Assembly (NCBI GenBank): GCA_964553405.1
Contig: CAZKLS010000004.1
Location: forward strand, 3,751-67,750
Source of the DNA: DATIRA01 sp964553405
Lineage (GTDB): Bacteria > Pseudomonadota > Gammaproteobacteria > Steroidobacterales > Steroidobacteraceae
Direction of reading: 5' to 3'
Length of the DNA stretch: 64,000 bases
Shown: positions 9,130 to 18,363 of the stretch, in pieces
Layout of the letters: the number at the start of each line of letters is the position of its first letter
Numbering within the stretch: the first letter of the stretch is position 1
Notes under the pieces: model-generated
Database searches by the model: none
What the model was told of the DNA's origin: nothing
What the model saw: the letters and a program-made list of their open reading frames with translations, nothing else
Made by a program: the position numbers and the translations under genes

Positions 9130-10233
9130 TCAGCACCGTTCGAGCAGCGCGAGGGCCTCGACGTGATGCGTCAGCGGAAAGAAATCGAAGGGCTGAATGG
9201 CCACGACCCCGAGGCCCGAGCGCTCCAGCGCGGCCAGGTCGCGCGAGAGCGTCCCGGCGCTGCAGGAGAGGTAGGCCAGCCGCCCGGGCCGTAGCTCGCC
9301 CGCCAGCGCCTCGAGCACCGGCGGCTCGAGCCCTGAACGCGGCGGATTGCAGTAGACGAGCCGCCGTCCGCGCTGCTCCGCCCACCATTGGCGAACCTGT
9401 GGCAACCGCTGCGCGCAGGTGCCGCGCAGCACCCGCGCGTCCGGCGCGTTCACGGCGGCGAGCGACACCGCCTCGCCCGCGAGTTCCACGCCGAGCACGC
9501 TCGCCCCCGCCTCGCTCCAGCGACGCAATCCGGCACCGACGCCGCAATACAGGTCGAGCACCGAGTCGCCGGCCCCGGGCCCGAGGAATCGCAGGCTCTG
9601 CTCGAGCGCCGCGACGTGCAGCCTCGGCACCGGCTGCAGGAACGAGCCCGGCCCGTAATGGAGCCCGTGCGCGTCCCGGGATCGGGGCTGTCCCCAGAGC
9701 AGCCGCCAGCCGCTGCGCGCAAACAGGCGGCGGCCCGCACAGGGATGGTAATGAAGCCAGAAGCCCTCGATGCCAAGCTCGGCGGTCGCCGCGGCCAGCG
9801 CCTGCAGTGGTTGCTCCTTCACTGCCCTCGCCTTGATCACCAGGGTGGCCTGCGCGGCCGCGACGTGCACGTAGGCGGCCGGCAGCTCATCGGGCGGCGG
9901 CAGCCGCCGCCTGAGCAGCGCCACCAGCGCGTTGACGCGTGCGCTGTGAACGGGACAGTCGTGGATCGCGATCAACTCGTCACGGCGCACCAGCCCGAAG
10001 CGCCAGCCCGTCGCCTCGCTCCAGCGCATGTTGAGCGTCACGCGGTCGCGGTAGCCCAGCCTTTCGCCGGCAGGCAACGACGCCACCGACTGGATCAGTT
10101 CGCGCCACGGTTCCAGAACGCGGGCGAGGTACGCTGCCTTCTGCGCGAGGCTCGCCTCCATGCTCCAGCTGCGGTGCCGACAGCCGTGGCAGTCGGGCAC
10201 GCAACCGGGCGGCAGGTCATCGTGTAAGCTCAC
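9130..10233 (-). CDS. TrmA/RlmD-type class I SAM-dependent RNA methyltransferase with iron-sulfur motif
   Basis: A protein of about 367 residues that transfers a methyl group from SAM to C5 of uridine in RNA. The Rossmann motif V-L-D-L-Y-C-G-V-G-A-G, the Y-C-N-P-P-R-S-G-L active-site loop and the nucleophile Y-L-S-C-S-A-G-T-L-S-R-D-L are all visible. The GTG at 10231-10233 is preferred over the internal ATG at 10161 because it retains three N-terminal cysteines (C-x3-C-x2-C) which, with a fourth Cys in I-H-D-C-P, would form the 4Fe-4S site seen in RlmD/RlmC relatives. There is no TRAM domain, so it is nearer RlmC in size. A much longer upstream ORF in this frame is rejected because it is antisense to the dehydratase. 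Confidence 0.85.
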   Translation of the reverse strand: MSLHDDLPPGCVPDCHGCRHRSWSMEASLAQKAAYLARVLEPWRELIQSVASLPAGERLGYRDRVTLNMRWSEATGWRFGLVRRDELIAIHDCPVHSARVNALVALLRRRLPPPDELPAAYVHVAAAQATLVIKARAVKEQPLQALAAATAELGIEGFWLHYHPCAGRRLFARSGWRLLWGQPRSRDAHGLHYGPGSFLQPVPRLHVAALEQSLRFLGPGAGDSVLDLYCGVGAGLRRWSEAGASVLGVELAGEAVSLAAVNAPDARVLRGTCAQRLPQVRQWWAEQRGRRLVYCNPPRSGLEPPVLEALAGELRPGRLAYLSCSAGTLSRDLAALERSGLGVVAIQPFDFFPLTHHVEALALLERC

Positions 10234-10284
10234 GCGCCAATGTTGCGGCTTCCGCCGGGAGCCGTACAACGGCAGGAGACCTGC

Positions 10285-11259
10285 TTGCGCGTACCGAGCT
10301 TCGAAGACGTCAAGGCCGCGGCGGCGCGGCTCGACGCCCATGCGCGGCGGACTCCGCTGCTCGCGGGCACGCCGCTCGATGAGCGCGTCGGCGGTCGGGT
10401 GCTGCTGAAGCTCGAGACGCTGCAGCACACCGGCTCGTTCAAGTTCCGCGGCGCATACAATCGCCTGGCGCAACTCGACGCGGACCAGCGACGGAACCGC
10501 GTCGTGGCATTCTCCTCCGGCAACCACGCCCAGGGTGTCGCCGCCGCCGCGAGGCTGCTCGGCGTTCCAGCCACGATCGTCATGCCTTCGGATGCGCCGC
10601 GCCTGAAGCTCGCCAACACCCGCGCGCTCGGGGCCGAGGTCGTCGAGTACGACCGGCTGCGACAGAGTCGCGAGGAGATCGCCGCCGCGCTGGCACGCGA
10701 GGTCGGCGCGGTGCTGGTGCCGTCGTTCGACGACCCGGACATCATCGCCGGACAGGGCACGGTCGGACTCGAGATCATGCAGCAATCCGAGGCGATCGGG
10801 CTGCCGCCGGACGACGTGCTGGTCTGCTGCAGCGGCGGCGGGCTGGTGGCCGGCGTCGCGCTGGCAGCCCGCGAGCTCCGGCCGGCCACCCGCGTGTGGA
10901 GCGTGGAGCCGGAGGATTTCGACGATCACCGGCGCTCGCTCGCGGCCGGGCGACGGCTCGCGAACGAGCCCGGCGGCCGATCGATCTGCGACGCGCTGCT
11001 CGCGCCGATGCCCGGGGAGATCACGTTCGAAATCAACCGTCGCCTGCTGGCCGGCGGTCTCGTCGCAAGCGACCGCGAAGTACGCGAGGCCATTGCGTTC
11101 GCCGCCCGCGAGCTGAAGCTGGTCGTCGAGCCGGGTGGCGCCGTCGCGCTGGCCGCGCTGCTGTCGGGTCGGATCGAGGCACGGGACCGGACCATCGCGG
11201 TGGTGCTGTCCGGCGCGAACATCGATCCGGGAATGCTGGCCAGCGTGCTGAACGACTGA
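10285..11259 (+). CDS. threonine/serine dehydratase (PLP-dependent)
   Basis: A fold-type II PLP enzyme of about 324 residues, expected to deaminate L-threonine (or serine) to a 2-oxo acid. The cofactor lysine lies in G-S-F-K-F-R-G-A (Lys53) and the substrate loop is S-S-G-N-H-A-Q-G. The phosphate-binding glycine loop is C-C-S-G-G-G-L-V-A-G, and the C-terminal L-S-G-A-N-I-D segment closes the domain. There is no regulatory ACT-like domain, so this is the short catabolic/biosynthetic type rather than IlvA. I chose the TTG at 10285 because AGGAGA (10274-10279) sits five bases upstream. An in-frame ATG at 10240 would add 15 unconvincing residues and lacks a ribosome site. It is divergent from the RNA methyltransferase and followed 19 bases later by the DUF1295 gene. 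Confidence 0.9.
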   Translation: MRVPSFEDVKAAAARLDAHARRTPLLAGTPLDERVGGRVLLKLETLQHTGSFKFRGAYNRLAQLDADQRRNRVVAFSSGNHAQGVAAAARLLGVPATIVMPSDAPRLKLANTRALGAEVVEYDRLRQSREEIAAALAREVGAVLVPSFDDPDIIAGQGTVGLEIMQQSEAIGLPPDDVLVCCSGGGLVAGVALAARELRPATRVWSVEPEDFDDHRRSLAAGRRLANEPGGRSICDALLAPMPGEITFEINRRLLAGGLVASDREVREAIAFAARELKLVVEPGGAVALAALLSGRIEARDRTIAVVLSGANIDPGMLASVLND

Positions 11260-11278
11260 GCCGGGACTGGATTCAGGC

Positions 11279-12076
11279 ATGCCACCGACCGCTACATTCG
11301 AACTCGGGTCCTGGCTGGCAGGACTCGCGCCGTTGCTGGCTGCGGCGGCACTGACCTGGATCGTCAGCGTGGCGAAGCGCAACGTCACGATCGTGGACAC
11401 GCTCTGGCCACTGTTGTTCGTGATCGCGGCCCTCACCTACGCACTCGTGGTCCCGGCCGAGACCGCGCGCAGGTCCATCGTTCTCGCGCTGGTCACCGTG
11501 TGGGGACTGCGTCTCGCCGTCTATCTCGGACGGCGCAGCCACGGCCAGCCGGAAGACCGCCGCTACCAGGAGATCCGCCGCAGGAACGAGCCCAACTTCG
11601 CAGTGAAGAGCCTGTACCTGGTCTTCGGACTGCAGGCGATGCTGGCCTGGATCATCTCGCTGCCGCTGCTCGGCGCGGTTACGAGCCCGCTCGCGCTGGG
11701 TTGGCTGGACTGGGCGGGCCTGATTCTGTGGAGCATCGGTTTCGTGTTCGAGGCCGGCGGCGACTGGCAGCTCGCGCGCTTCAAGGCCGATCCGGCCAAC
11801 CGTGGCAAGGTGATGGACCGCGGCTTCTGGCGCTACACGCGACACCCGAACTACTTCGGCGACTTCTGCGTGTGGTGGGGCTTCTACCTGATGGCGCTCT
11901 CCGGCGGCGCATGGTGGAGCCTGCCGGGTCCGTTATTGATGTCCTGGCTGCTGCTGAAAGTTTCCGGCGTCACGCTGCTCGAGAAGGACATCGCCGGGCG
12001 ACGGCCGGAGTACGCCGACTACGTCCGGCGCACGAATGCATTCTTCCCGGGGCCGCGCAACAGCGACGTCCGCTGA
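11279..12076 (+). CDS. DUF1295 family membrane protein (steroid 5-alpha-reductase-like fold)
   Basis: A 265-residue integral membrane protein with six or seven hydrophobic segments. The C-terminal half has the family fingerprint: G-F-W-R-Y-T-R-H-P-N-Y-F-G-D, a W-W-G-F-Y segment, and a closing R-R-P-E-Y-A-D-Y. This arrangement is shared with steroid 5-alpha-reductases and isoprenylcysteine methyltransferases. Members are predicted NAD(P)H-dependent oxidoreductases of lipids, but few have been assayed. The ATG at 11279 is 19 bases after the dehydratase stop, so the two may share a transcript. Confidence 0.88.
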   Translation: MPPTATFELGSWLAGLAPLLAAAALTWIVSVAKRNVTIVDTLWPLLFVIAALTYALVVPAETARRSIVLALVTVWGLRLAVYLGRRSHGQPEDRRYQEIRRRNEPNFAVKSLYLVFGLQAMLAWIISLPLLGAVTSPLALGWLDWAGLILWSIGFVFEAGGDWQLARFKADPANRGKVMDRGFWRYTRHPNYFGDFCVWWGFYLMALSGGAWWSLPGPLLMSWLLLKVSGVTLLEKDIAGRRPEYADYVRRTNAFFPGPRNSDVR

Positions 12077-12156
12077 GCAGGCCGGGTCACTGCTGCGGCG
12101 CAGCAGACACGAACGCGCACTTGTCCTCGACCACCGGGACTGCCTAGAGTCCGGCC

Positions 12157-15100
12157 ATGGTTTCCGGTCTGCTGCTCTCGGTGCTGGCCATCGCCTACCT
12201 GGCGCTGCTGTTCGCCGTCGCGTATTTCGGGGAACGCAAGTCCATCTATCCCGGCCGGCGCCTGCTGCGGCCCTGGATCTACAGCCTGGCACTGGGCGTC
12301 TACTGCACGAGCTGGACCTTCTTCGGCGCCGTCGGCACCGCGGTGCGCGGCGGCTGGTCCTACCTGCCGATCTACCTGGGCCCGGTGCTGCTGTTCCTGC
12401 TGGCCATGCCGCTCCTCGAGCGCCTGGTCGCGGTGGTCCGCTTCCACAACATCACCTCGATCGCCGACCTCGTCTCCTCGCGCTTCGGCAAGAGCCCGGG
12501 CATCGCGGCGCTGGTGACCGTCATGTCGCTGACCGCGGCCGTGCCGTACCTGGCGCTGCAATACAAGGCGGTGGGCACCAGCATCGACGTGCTGACGGCT
12601 TCAGAGGGGCTCGAGCCGATCTGGTATGCCGACACGGCGCTCTGGGTCGCATTGATGATGGCGGTGTTCGCGATACTGTTCGGAACCCGACGACTCGACG
12701 CCACCGAGCATCATGAGGGTGTGATGCTCGCGATTGCGTTCGAGTCGGTCGTCAAGCTGCTCGCCTTCGTCGCGGTCGGCATCTTCGCCTGGCTGCAGAT
12801 CGATGCAGCCGGCATCGACCAGACCCGGCTCGCCGGCCTCGAGGCCGGCTCGCTCGGCAACTACGCGATGCTGACCGTGCTGTCCGCCTTCGCGATCTTC
12901 TGCCTGCCGCGGCAGTTCCACCTCGGCATCGTCGAGTGCGCCGACCCGGCCGACCTGCGCAAGGCGCGAATCGTCTTCACCGGCTACCTCGCGATCATCT
13001 CGCTGCTGGTGGTACCGATCGTCGTCGCGGGCGTGGGAACCGGGCTCGGCGACAGCCGCAACCCGGACTCCTTCGTGCTGACGCTGCCGCTCGCGCAGGG
13101 CGCCGAGAGCCTGGCGCTGCTGGTCTTCCTCGGCGGGCTCTCGGCGGCGACGGGCATGGTGATCGTGGCCAGCATCGCGCTCGCGACGATGATCACCAAC
13201 GACCTGGTCATGCCCGCGCTGTGGCGCATGCGATGGCTGGGCATCAGCCAGAGCCAGGACCTCGGCCGCCTCGTCCTGTGGCTGCGGCGGGCCGCGATCC
13301 TGATCCTCGCGATCCTCGCCTACGGCTATCACCGCGGCACGACCGCGCCTGCAGGCCTCGCGGCGATCGGACTGCTCGCCTTCGCGCTCGTGGCACAGTT
13401 CGCGCCGGCGATATTCGCGGCGCTGTACTGGCGCGGCGCGACGCGCGCCGGGATCTTCTACGGACTGCTGGCCGGTTTCGCCGTCTGGGCCTATACGCTG
13501 CTGCTGCCGAATTTCGCGCAGGGCCCGATCGCCCGGATCCTGATGGAACAGGGCCCCTGGGGCATTTCCTGGCTGCGTCCGCAGGCAATGTTCGGGATAG
13601 AGGTGCTGAGCCCGTTCAGCACGGGGGCGCTGCTCGCGCTGTCATCGAACGTCGCGGTCCTGCTGGTGCTGTCGTGGCTCTGGGGGGCCTCGCTGAAAGA
13701 GCGCATGGCGGCCACCGGCTTCATGCGGGAGGCCCTGCCAGGCCCGCCGGCGGGCGACGCAGGCGGCGCCCGCATCGGCGACCTGCTCGCGGTCACCGAA
13801 CGCATCCTCGGGCCCGAGACGGCGCGCGGAACGCTGGAGGGCTACTGCCGCCAGCTGGGCCGGGCCGTGCCGAAGGCGTCCGAACCCGCCGATCGAGGAC
13901 TGCTGCAGCACATGGAACGGGCGCTGGCCGGCGCGATCGGCGCGTCCTCCGCCCGGCTCATGTTCACGCACGCGCTGCGCGGCCGCGGTTTCGCGCCCGA
14001 GGACGTCGCCGAACTGCTCGACGAGACCTCGCAGGAACTGCGCTTCAGCCGGCAGCTGCTCGAGGCCACGATGGAGAACGTGGCGCAGGGCATTTCAGTG
14101 GCCGACAACGAGGGACGAATCGTCGGCTGGAACCGCCGCTACCTGCACATGTTCGGCTACCCCGACGGGCTGGTCTACGTCGGCTGCCCGGTCGCGGACC
14201 TGATCCGCTACAACGCCGAGCGGGGCGAGTTCGGTGCGACCAACGTGGAACTCGAGATCGGCAAGCGTCTCGCGCACATGAAGGCGGGCGACGCCTACGT
14301 CAGCCAGCGGCGGCGCCGGAACGGCCGCGTCTACGAGATGCGTGGCCAGCCGCTGCCGGATGGCGGATACGTGACGACCTACACCGACATCACCGAATTC
14401 AAGCGCACCGAGCAGGAACTGCTGCAGGCCAAGCAGAACCTCGAGCAGCGGGTCGAGGAGCGCACCTGGGAACTGCAGAGCGCGCTGCAGTCGCAGCGGC
14501 TCGCGAAGCTGGCGGCCGAGGACGCGAACCTCTCGAAGACGCGCTTCATCGCCGCGGCGAGTCACGACCTGCTGCAGCCGCTGAACGCGGCGCGGCTGTT
14601 CGCAACGACGCTGCAGGAGCGCGAGACTGAACCTGACCTGAAGGAACTGTCCGGGCGGATAGACACCTCGCTGCGCGTGGCTGAAGAGGTGCTGGACGAC
14701 ATCCTGGACATGGCGCGCCTCGAAAGCGGGACGATGCGTGCCGAGATCAGCGACTTCCCGATGTCCGAGGTCTTCCGCGAGCTCCAGGTGCAGTTCGCCC
14801 CGCTGGCGCAGCGGCGCGGGCTGCAGCTCCGGGTCACGCAGCCCCCCTGCTGGGTGCGCAGCGACCGCGTGCTGCTCAGGCGGGTGCTGCAGAACCTGAT
14901 CTCGAACGCGCTCCGCTACACCCAGCGCGGCGGCGTGCTGGTGGGCTGCCGGCCACGCGGGCAGTTCGTCGAGCTGCAGGTCTGGGACTCAGGCCCGGGG
15001 ATCCCCGAGCCCAACCAGCGACAGATCTTCGGCGAGTTCCGGCGCCTCGGTGGCCCCTCCCCCTGGGGTGAGCAGGGCCTGGGCCTCGGGCTGTCGATCT

Positions 15101-15663
15101 GTGACCGGATCGCGCGGCTGCTGGGCGTACAGCTCGGGCTGCGTTCCGAGCCCGGCCGCGGTTCCGTATTCAGCATCCGGGTGCCCAGGATCGAGACCCG
15201 GGCCGCCGACGCGCCGAGCCCGGGAAGGACGTCGGGACCCGCGGCACTGCCTTCGAGCCTGGTGGGGGTCAAGGTGTTGTGTGTAGACAACGAACCGGAG
15301 ATCCTCGAAGGCATGCGGGCGCTGCTCGGCCGCTGGGGCATGCACGTCATCACCGCGCAGAACTCGGCAGGCGCGCTGGAACGGCTGTCGCAGGACCGGC
15401 CGACAGTCGTGCTGGCGGACTACCGGCTCGGCAAAGGCGACATCGACGGGCTGGCCCTGCTCGAGGCCATCGAGGCGGCCGCCGGGGAACGCGTGCCCGC
15501 GGCGCTGGTCACGGCCGATCACAGCAGTGCCGTCGCGGAACGTGCCCGGGCGCTGGGCTACCCGCTGCTTCGCAAGCCGGTGAAGCCCGCCGCGCTGCGC
15601 GCGCTGCTCGCTGCGCTGGTCGCGCAACGCACGGTCGCAGCCACCGGGACGAACGGCCGCTAG
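12157..15663 (+). CDS. hybrid sensor histidine kinase with N-terminal sodium:solute symporter domain, PAS and receiver
   Basis: A 1168-residue membrane sensor. Residues 1 to about 510 form a 12-13 helix sodium:solute symporter module (PutP/SSSF fold) and a PAS domain follows at about 636-750. A coiled coil (about 755-800) leads to a HisKA domain with phospho-acceptor His803 in A-A-S-H-D-L-L-Q-P. A HATPase domain (about 870-1010) carries N-L-I-S-N-A-L-R-Y and G-L-G-L-G-L-S-I. A C-terminal receiver (about 1045-1160) has Asp1088 in L-A-D-Y-R-L-G and a late K-P lysine. This is the CbrA/NahK-like architecture, in which a transporter domain feeds a kinase. The adjacent convergent LuxR-type regulator is the obvious phosphorelay partner. 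The ligand is not deducible. Confidence 0.92.
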   Translation: MVSGLLLSVLAIAYLALLFAVAYFGERKSIYPGRRLLRPWIYSLALGVYCTSWTFFGAVGTAVRGGWSYLPIYLGPVLLFLLAMPLLERLVAVVRFHNITSIADLVSSRFGKSPGIAALVTVMSLTAAVPYLALQYKAVGTSIDVLTASEGLEPIWYADTALWVALMMAVFAILFGTRRLDATEHHEGVMLAIAFESVVKLLAFVAVGIFAWLQIDAAGIDQTRLAGLEAGSLGNYAMLTVLSAFAIFCLPRQFHLGIVECADPADLRKARIVFTGYLAIISLLVVPIVVAGVGTGLGDSRNPDSFVLTLPLAQGAESLALLVFLGGLSAATGMVIVASIALATMITNDLVMPALWRMRWLGISQSQDLGRLVLWLRRAAILILAILAYGYHRGTTAPAGLAAIGLLAFALVAQFAPAIFAALYWRGATRAGIFYGLLAGFAVWAYTLLLPNFAQGPIARILMEQGPWGISWLRPQAMFGIEVLSPFSTGALLALSSNVAVLLVLSWLWGASLKERMAATGFMREALPGPPAGDAGGARIGDLLAVTERILGPETARGTLEGYCRQLGRAVPKASEPADRGLLQHMERALAGAIGASSARLMFTHALRGRGFAPEDVAELLDETSQELRFSRQLLEATMENVAQGISVADNEGRIVGWNRRYLHMFGYPDGLVYVGCPVADLIRYNAERGEFGATNVELEIGKRLAHMKAGDAYVSQRRRRNGRVYEMRGQPLPDGGYVTTYTDITEFKRTEQELLQAKQNLEQRVEERTWELQSALQSQRLAKLAAEDANLSKTRFIAAASHDLLQPLNAARLFATTLQERETEPDLKELSGRIDTSLRVAEEVLDDILDMARLESGTMRAEISDFPMSEVFRELQVQFAPLAQRRGLQLRVTQPPCWVRSDRVLLRRVLQNLISNALRYTQRGGVLVGCRPRGQFVELQVWDSGPGIPEPNQRQIFGEFRRLGGPSPWGEQGLGLGLSICDRIARLLGVQLGLRSEPGRGSVFSIRVPRIETRAADAPSPGRTSGPAALPSSLVGVKVLCVDNEPEILEGMRALLGRWGMHVITAQNSAGALERLSQDRPTVVLADYRLGKGDIDGLALLEAIEAAAGERVPAALVTADHSSAVAERARALGYPLLRKPVKPAALRALLAALVAQRTVAATGTNGR

Positions 15664-15667
15664 CGGT

Positions 15668-16345
15668 TCAGTCCGGCTCCTCGGGCGGCGGCTTGACGCT
15701 CGCGCGATCCACCGCGAGGCGCCCTGCGGCGAGCACCGCCTGGGTCCTCGTGCCGACGCCGAGCTTGCGCAGGATGGCCGTCACGTGCGCCTTGACCGTC
15801 GCCTCCGAGACCTGCAGCTCGTAGGCGATCTGCTTGTTCAACAGTCCCGAGCACAGCATCCCGAGCACCCGGAACTGCTGCGGCGTCAGTTCCGCGATGC
15901 GTCGCGCGATCTCGAGTTCCTCGCTCGACGTATCCACCGAGCGTGGCGCCTGGAAACCCGGTGGCGTGTAGATCTCGCCGTCGAGCACCTGCTCGATCGC
16001 CTCGACCATCTGGCCGGACTCCATGGACTTCGGGATGAAGCCCTGCGCCCCGAAACGCAGCGCGCTGTGGATGGTCTGCGGATCGTCGTCGGCAGAAATC
16101 ACCACGACCGGGAGTTGCGGCCGGATGCCCCTGACGTGAGCCAGCGCGTTGAAACCCTGCGCGCCCGGCATGTTCAGGTCGAGCAGCAGCAGGTCGGCCT
16201 CTGGCTCGGCCTCGATGGCCGTCAGCAGCCCGGCCACCGAATCCGCCTGGACGAATCGAATCGAGGCGTCGTGACGGGCGACGGCGCCTATCAGGGCTTC
16301 CCGAAACAGCGGGTGGTCGTCCGCGACGATATACTGCCGGCTCAT
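15668..16345 (-). CDS. LuxR/NarL-family response regulator
   Basis: A 225-residue two-component response regulator. The receiver (about 1-120) has the acidic pair D9-D10, phospho-acceptor Asp56 in L-L-D-L-N-M-P-G, and Lys106 in I-P-K-S. The C-terminal LuxR-type helix-turn-helix (about 160-220) contains L-T-P-Q-Q-F-R-V-L and N-K-Q-I-A-Y-E-L-Q-V-S-E-A-T-V-K. The start is the ATG at 16343-16345, which begins exactly at the receiver. The longer upstream frame is antisense to the porin and is rejected. It converges on the symporter-kinase gene (4-base gap), whose receiver or kinase probably phosphorylates it. It is divergent from the DcaP-like porin, the most likely nearby target. Confidence 0.93.
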   Translation of the reverse strand: MSRQYIVADDHPLFREALIGAVARHDASIRFVQADSVAGLLTAIEAEPEADLLLLDLNMPGAQGFNALAHVRGIRPQLPVVVISADDDPQTIHSALRFGAQGFIPKSMESGQMVEAIEQVLDGEIYTPPGFQAPRSVDTSSEELEIARRIAELTPQQFRVLGMLCSGLLNKQIAYELQVSEATVKAHVTAILRKLGVGTRTQAVLAAGRLAVDRASVKPPPEEPD

Positions 16346-16447
16346 TGGCGCAGAGACTACACCGGGCGGGACCTTCGACCAAAGGCGAATACCGCGCTGC
16401 GTGGTACGGGCGCAACATCGGGCAAGTTTCACACGGGGGAAGCGTCG

Positions 16448-17782
16448 ATGAACGAAACTCTTCGCAAGAGATCCACCCTGGGCCGTGCCGTGGCGGTGGC
16501 CCTGGCCGTTGCCGCACTGGGTGCTGCGCCCAGCGTGCTGGCGCAGACGGCCAAGGAAGCCGAACTCGAGGCCCGGATCGCCGAGCTCGAGAAAATGGTC
16601 AAGGAGCTGCAGGCGGCGACACCCGCGCCTCCGCGCGGTGAGAAGGACAAGCCCGTCCAGTCCAAGTCCATCACGCCGAACGCGGCGCCCGGCACCAGCT
16701 TCCACGTCACCGGCTTCGTCAAGGCCGACGCGCTGTGGACCGACACCGGCGACGGTGAGATCGCCGAGGGAAGCGCCGGCCGCGACTTCTACGTTCCGAG
16801 CACGATCCCGGTCGGCGGCAAGAGCGAAGACTCCGCGGACTTCGGCTTCCACGTCAAGCAGTCGCGCGTGAACTTCGGCACCGATACGGTGTTCGAGAGC
16901 GGCAAGCTGCTGCAGACCCGCTTCGAGATCGACTTCTACGGATCGGCCCTCGGCAACCAGCGCGTCAGCAACACCTACGCGCCGGTGCTGCGCCACGCCT
17001 ACGTCAAGTATGGCAACTGGCTGGTCGGCCAGACCTGGTCGAACTTCATGGACGTCGCGACGCTGCCCGAGGCCGTGGACTTCATCGGCAACACGGACGG
17101 CACGGTGTTCGTGCGCCAGCCCCAGGTACGCTGGACCAGCGGCGGCTTCTCAGCGTCGCTCGAGAACCCGCAGACGACGATCACGCCCTACAACGGCGCC
17201 GGCAGCTTCGAATCCGACGACAGCCTGTTCCCGGATCTGACGGCCCGTTACACGTTCAAGGGCGACTGGGGCCACATCTCCGTCGCAGGACTGTTGCGTG
17301 AGCTCCGCTATGAGCAGGCAGGGACCCCAACGACGCAGAAGATCGACGACAGTGAGTGGTCGCTCGCCTACAGCCTGTCCGGCAAGTGGAACGTCTGGGG
17401 CAAGGACGACTTCCGCTACTACCTGCTCGGTGGAAACCTCGGCCGTTATGTCGGCCTGAACTTCGCCGGCGACGCGATGGTGAACCAGAACGGCAACCTC
17501 GACGCGCTCGAGGGCTGGGCAGGCTCGATCTCGTTCCGCCACTTCTGGACGGACAACTGGCGCAGCACTGTCTGGTACGCGATCCAGGACTACGACAACG
17601 ACAAGAAGTTCGTCGGCGGCAACGCGAACAAGTCCAGCGAGAGCATCGGCGTCAACCTGTTCTACTCGCCCTTCGCGAAGCTCGACCTCGGCGTGGAATA
17701 CCGCCATGCCAAACGCGAAGTCGAGAGCGGAGCGGACGGCGACCTGGACCGCCTCCAGTTCACGACCAAGTACTCCTTCTGA
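16448..17782 (+). CDS. DcaP-like outer membrane porin
   Basis: A 444-residue outer-membrane protein with a signal peptide (about 1-32, cleaved after V-L-A-Q). A short coiled-coil stretch follows (E-L-E-A-R-I-A-E-L-E-K-M, about 37-55), then a beta-barrel ending in Tyr-Ser-Phe with the C-terminal aromatic typical of barrel insertion. The N-terminal trimerising coiled coil plus barrel matches the DcaP family of dicarboxylate and general anion porins. The ATG at 16448 is preceded by a GGGGGAAG ribosome site. The gene is divergent from the LuxR-type regulator and ends in a strong terminator, so it is probably transcribed alone. The substrate is unknown. Confidence 0.88.
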   Translation: MNETLRKRSTLGRAVAVALAVAALGAAPSVLAQTAKEAELEARIAELEKMVKELQAATPAPPRGEKDKPVQSKSITPNAAPGTSFHVTGFVKADALWTDTGDGEIAEGSAGRDFYVPSTIPVGGKSEDSADFGFHVKQSRVNFGTDTVFESGKLLQTRFEIDFYGSALGNQRVSNTYAPVLRHAYVKYGNWLVGQTWSNFMDVATLPEAVDFIGNTDGTVFVRQPQVRWTSGGFSASLENPQTTITPYNGAGSFESDDSLFPDLTARYTFKGDWGHISVAGLLRELRYEQAGTPTTQKIDDSEWSLAYSLSGKWNVWGKDDFRYYLLGGNLGRYVGLNFAGDAMVNQNGNLDALEGWAGSISFRHFWTDNWRSTVWYAIQDYDNDKKFVGGNANKSSESIGVNLFYSPFAKLDLGVEYRHAKREVESGADGDLDRLQFTTKYSF

Positions 17783-17828
17783 GCGGCGGCAAACCGCAGA
17801 TTCCCCTCTCCTGAGAGAGAAGGCATTC

Positions 17829-17856
17829 GGCCCGGTCGCAAGACCGGGCCTTTTTA
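17829..17856 (+). terminator. intrinsic terminator of the DcaP-like porin gene
   Basis: A perfect nine-base stem (GGCCCGGTC with GACCGGGCC) closes a GCAA tetraloop at 17838-17841 and is followed directly by five thymines (17851-17855). It lies 46 bases after the porin stop. The T-run is on the plus strand only, so it ends the porin transcript rather than the convergent lipoprotein transcript. Confidence 0.9.
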
Positions 17857-17870
17857 TTCGCGCTGCCGCC

Positions 17871-18329
17871 TCAGTTTGCGAAAGTCGAGCGGTGTGCGGA
17901 GCGCTGCACCCGCCACTCGCCGTCCTGCAGCACGAGCTCGAGCTCGACCTCGTGCAGGTCGGCGGCCGCGTCGAGCGCCGCACCGGCGCCCTCGCCCCGG
18001 CCCAGCATGCCGACCGTGAGCCGCAGTCGCGCCATGTCGCGGTAGGGGAAATCCAGGCTCTCGATCCGCGTCACCAGGCTGATGGAGGGATGAGCCAGCA
18101 GGTAGCCGCGCAGGTAGCTGCGCAGTTCTTCCCGGCCGAGGCCGTCGGCATCGAGGTAGTCGTCCGCGACGAGGTCCATCAGCGCCGCCAGGTCCCGGGA
18201 CTCGGCCGCCGATTCGCCGGCCGCGACGACCGCCCTCACCTGCTGCTCGGGTGAGTCAGATCGGCCACAGCCCGCCGCGACCAGCGCGGCGGCGGCCAGC
18301 AGGACAGCGACGGTCACGCGTGGCAGCAT
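17871..18329 (-). CDS. NTF2-like lipoprotein
   Basis: A 152-residue protein with a lipoprotein signal peptide ending in V-A-A-G-C (Cys21). The rest resembles the NTF2/SnoaL cone fold: an amphipathic first helix (Q-Q-V-R-A-V-V-A-A-G-E-S-A-A-E-S-R-D), a D-D-Y-L-D turn, and three or four strands ending in E-W-R-V-Q-R. No catalytic residues are evident, so a binding or accessory role in the cell envelope is more likely than an enzyme. It starts 34 bases from the divergent oxidoreductase gene. Confidence 0.75.
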   Translation of the reverse strand: MLPRVTVAVLLAAAALVAAGCGRSDSPEQQVRAVVAAGESAAESRDLAALMDLVADDYLDADGLGREELRSYLRGYLLAHPSISLVTRIESLDFPYRDMARLRLTVGMLGRGEGAGAALDAAADLHEVELELVLQDGEWRVQRSAHRSTFAN

Positions 18330-18363
18330 GCCTGATCTTTGCGGAACGACGGAGTGATCGTCA

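Noticed and set aside
9130..11436. 768-residue reading frame on the minus strand
   Set aside because: Only the C-terminal 367 residues match a methyltransferase; the upstream part is antisense to threonine dehydratase and is a high-GC shadow.
15668..16996. 442-residue minus-strand frame
   Set aside because: The receiver domain starts at the internal ATG (16345); the extension is antisense to the porin.
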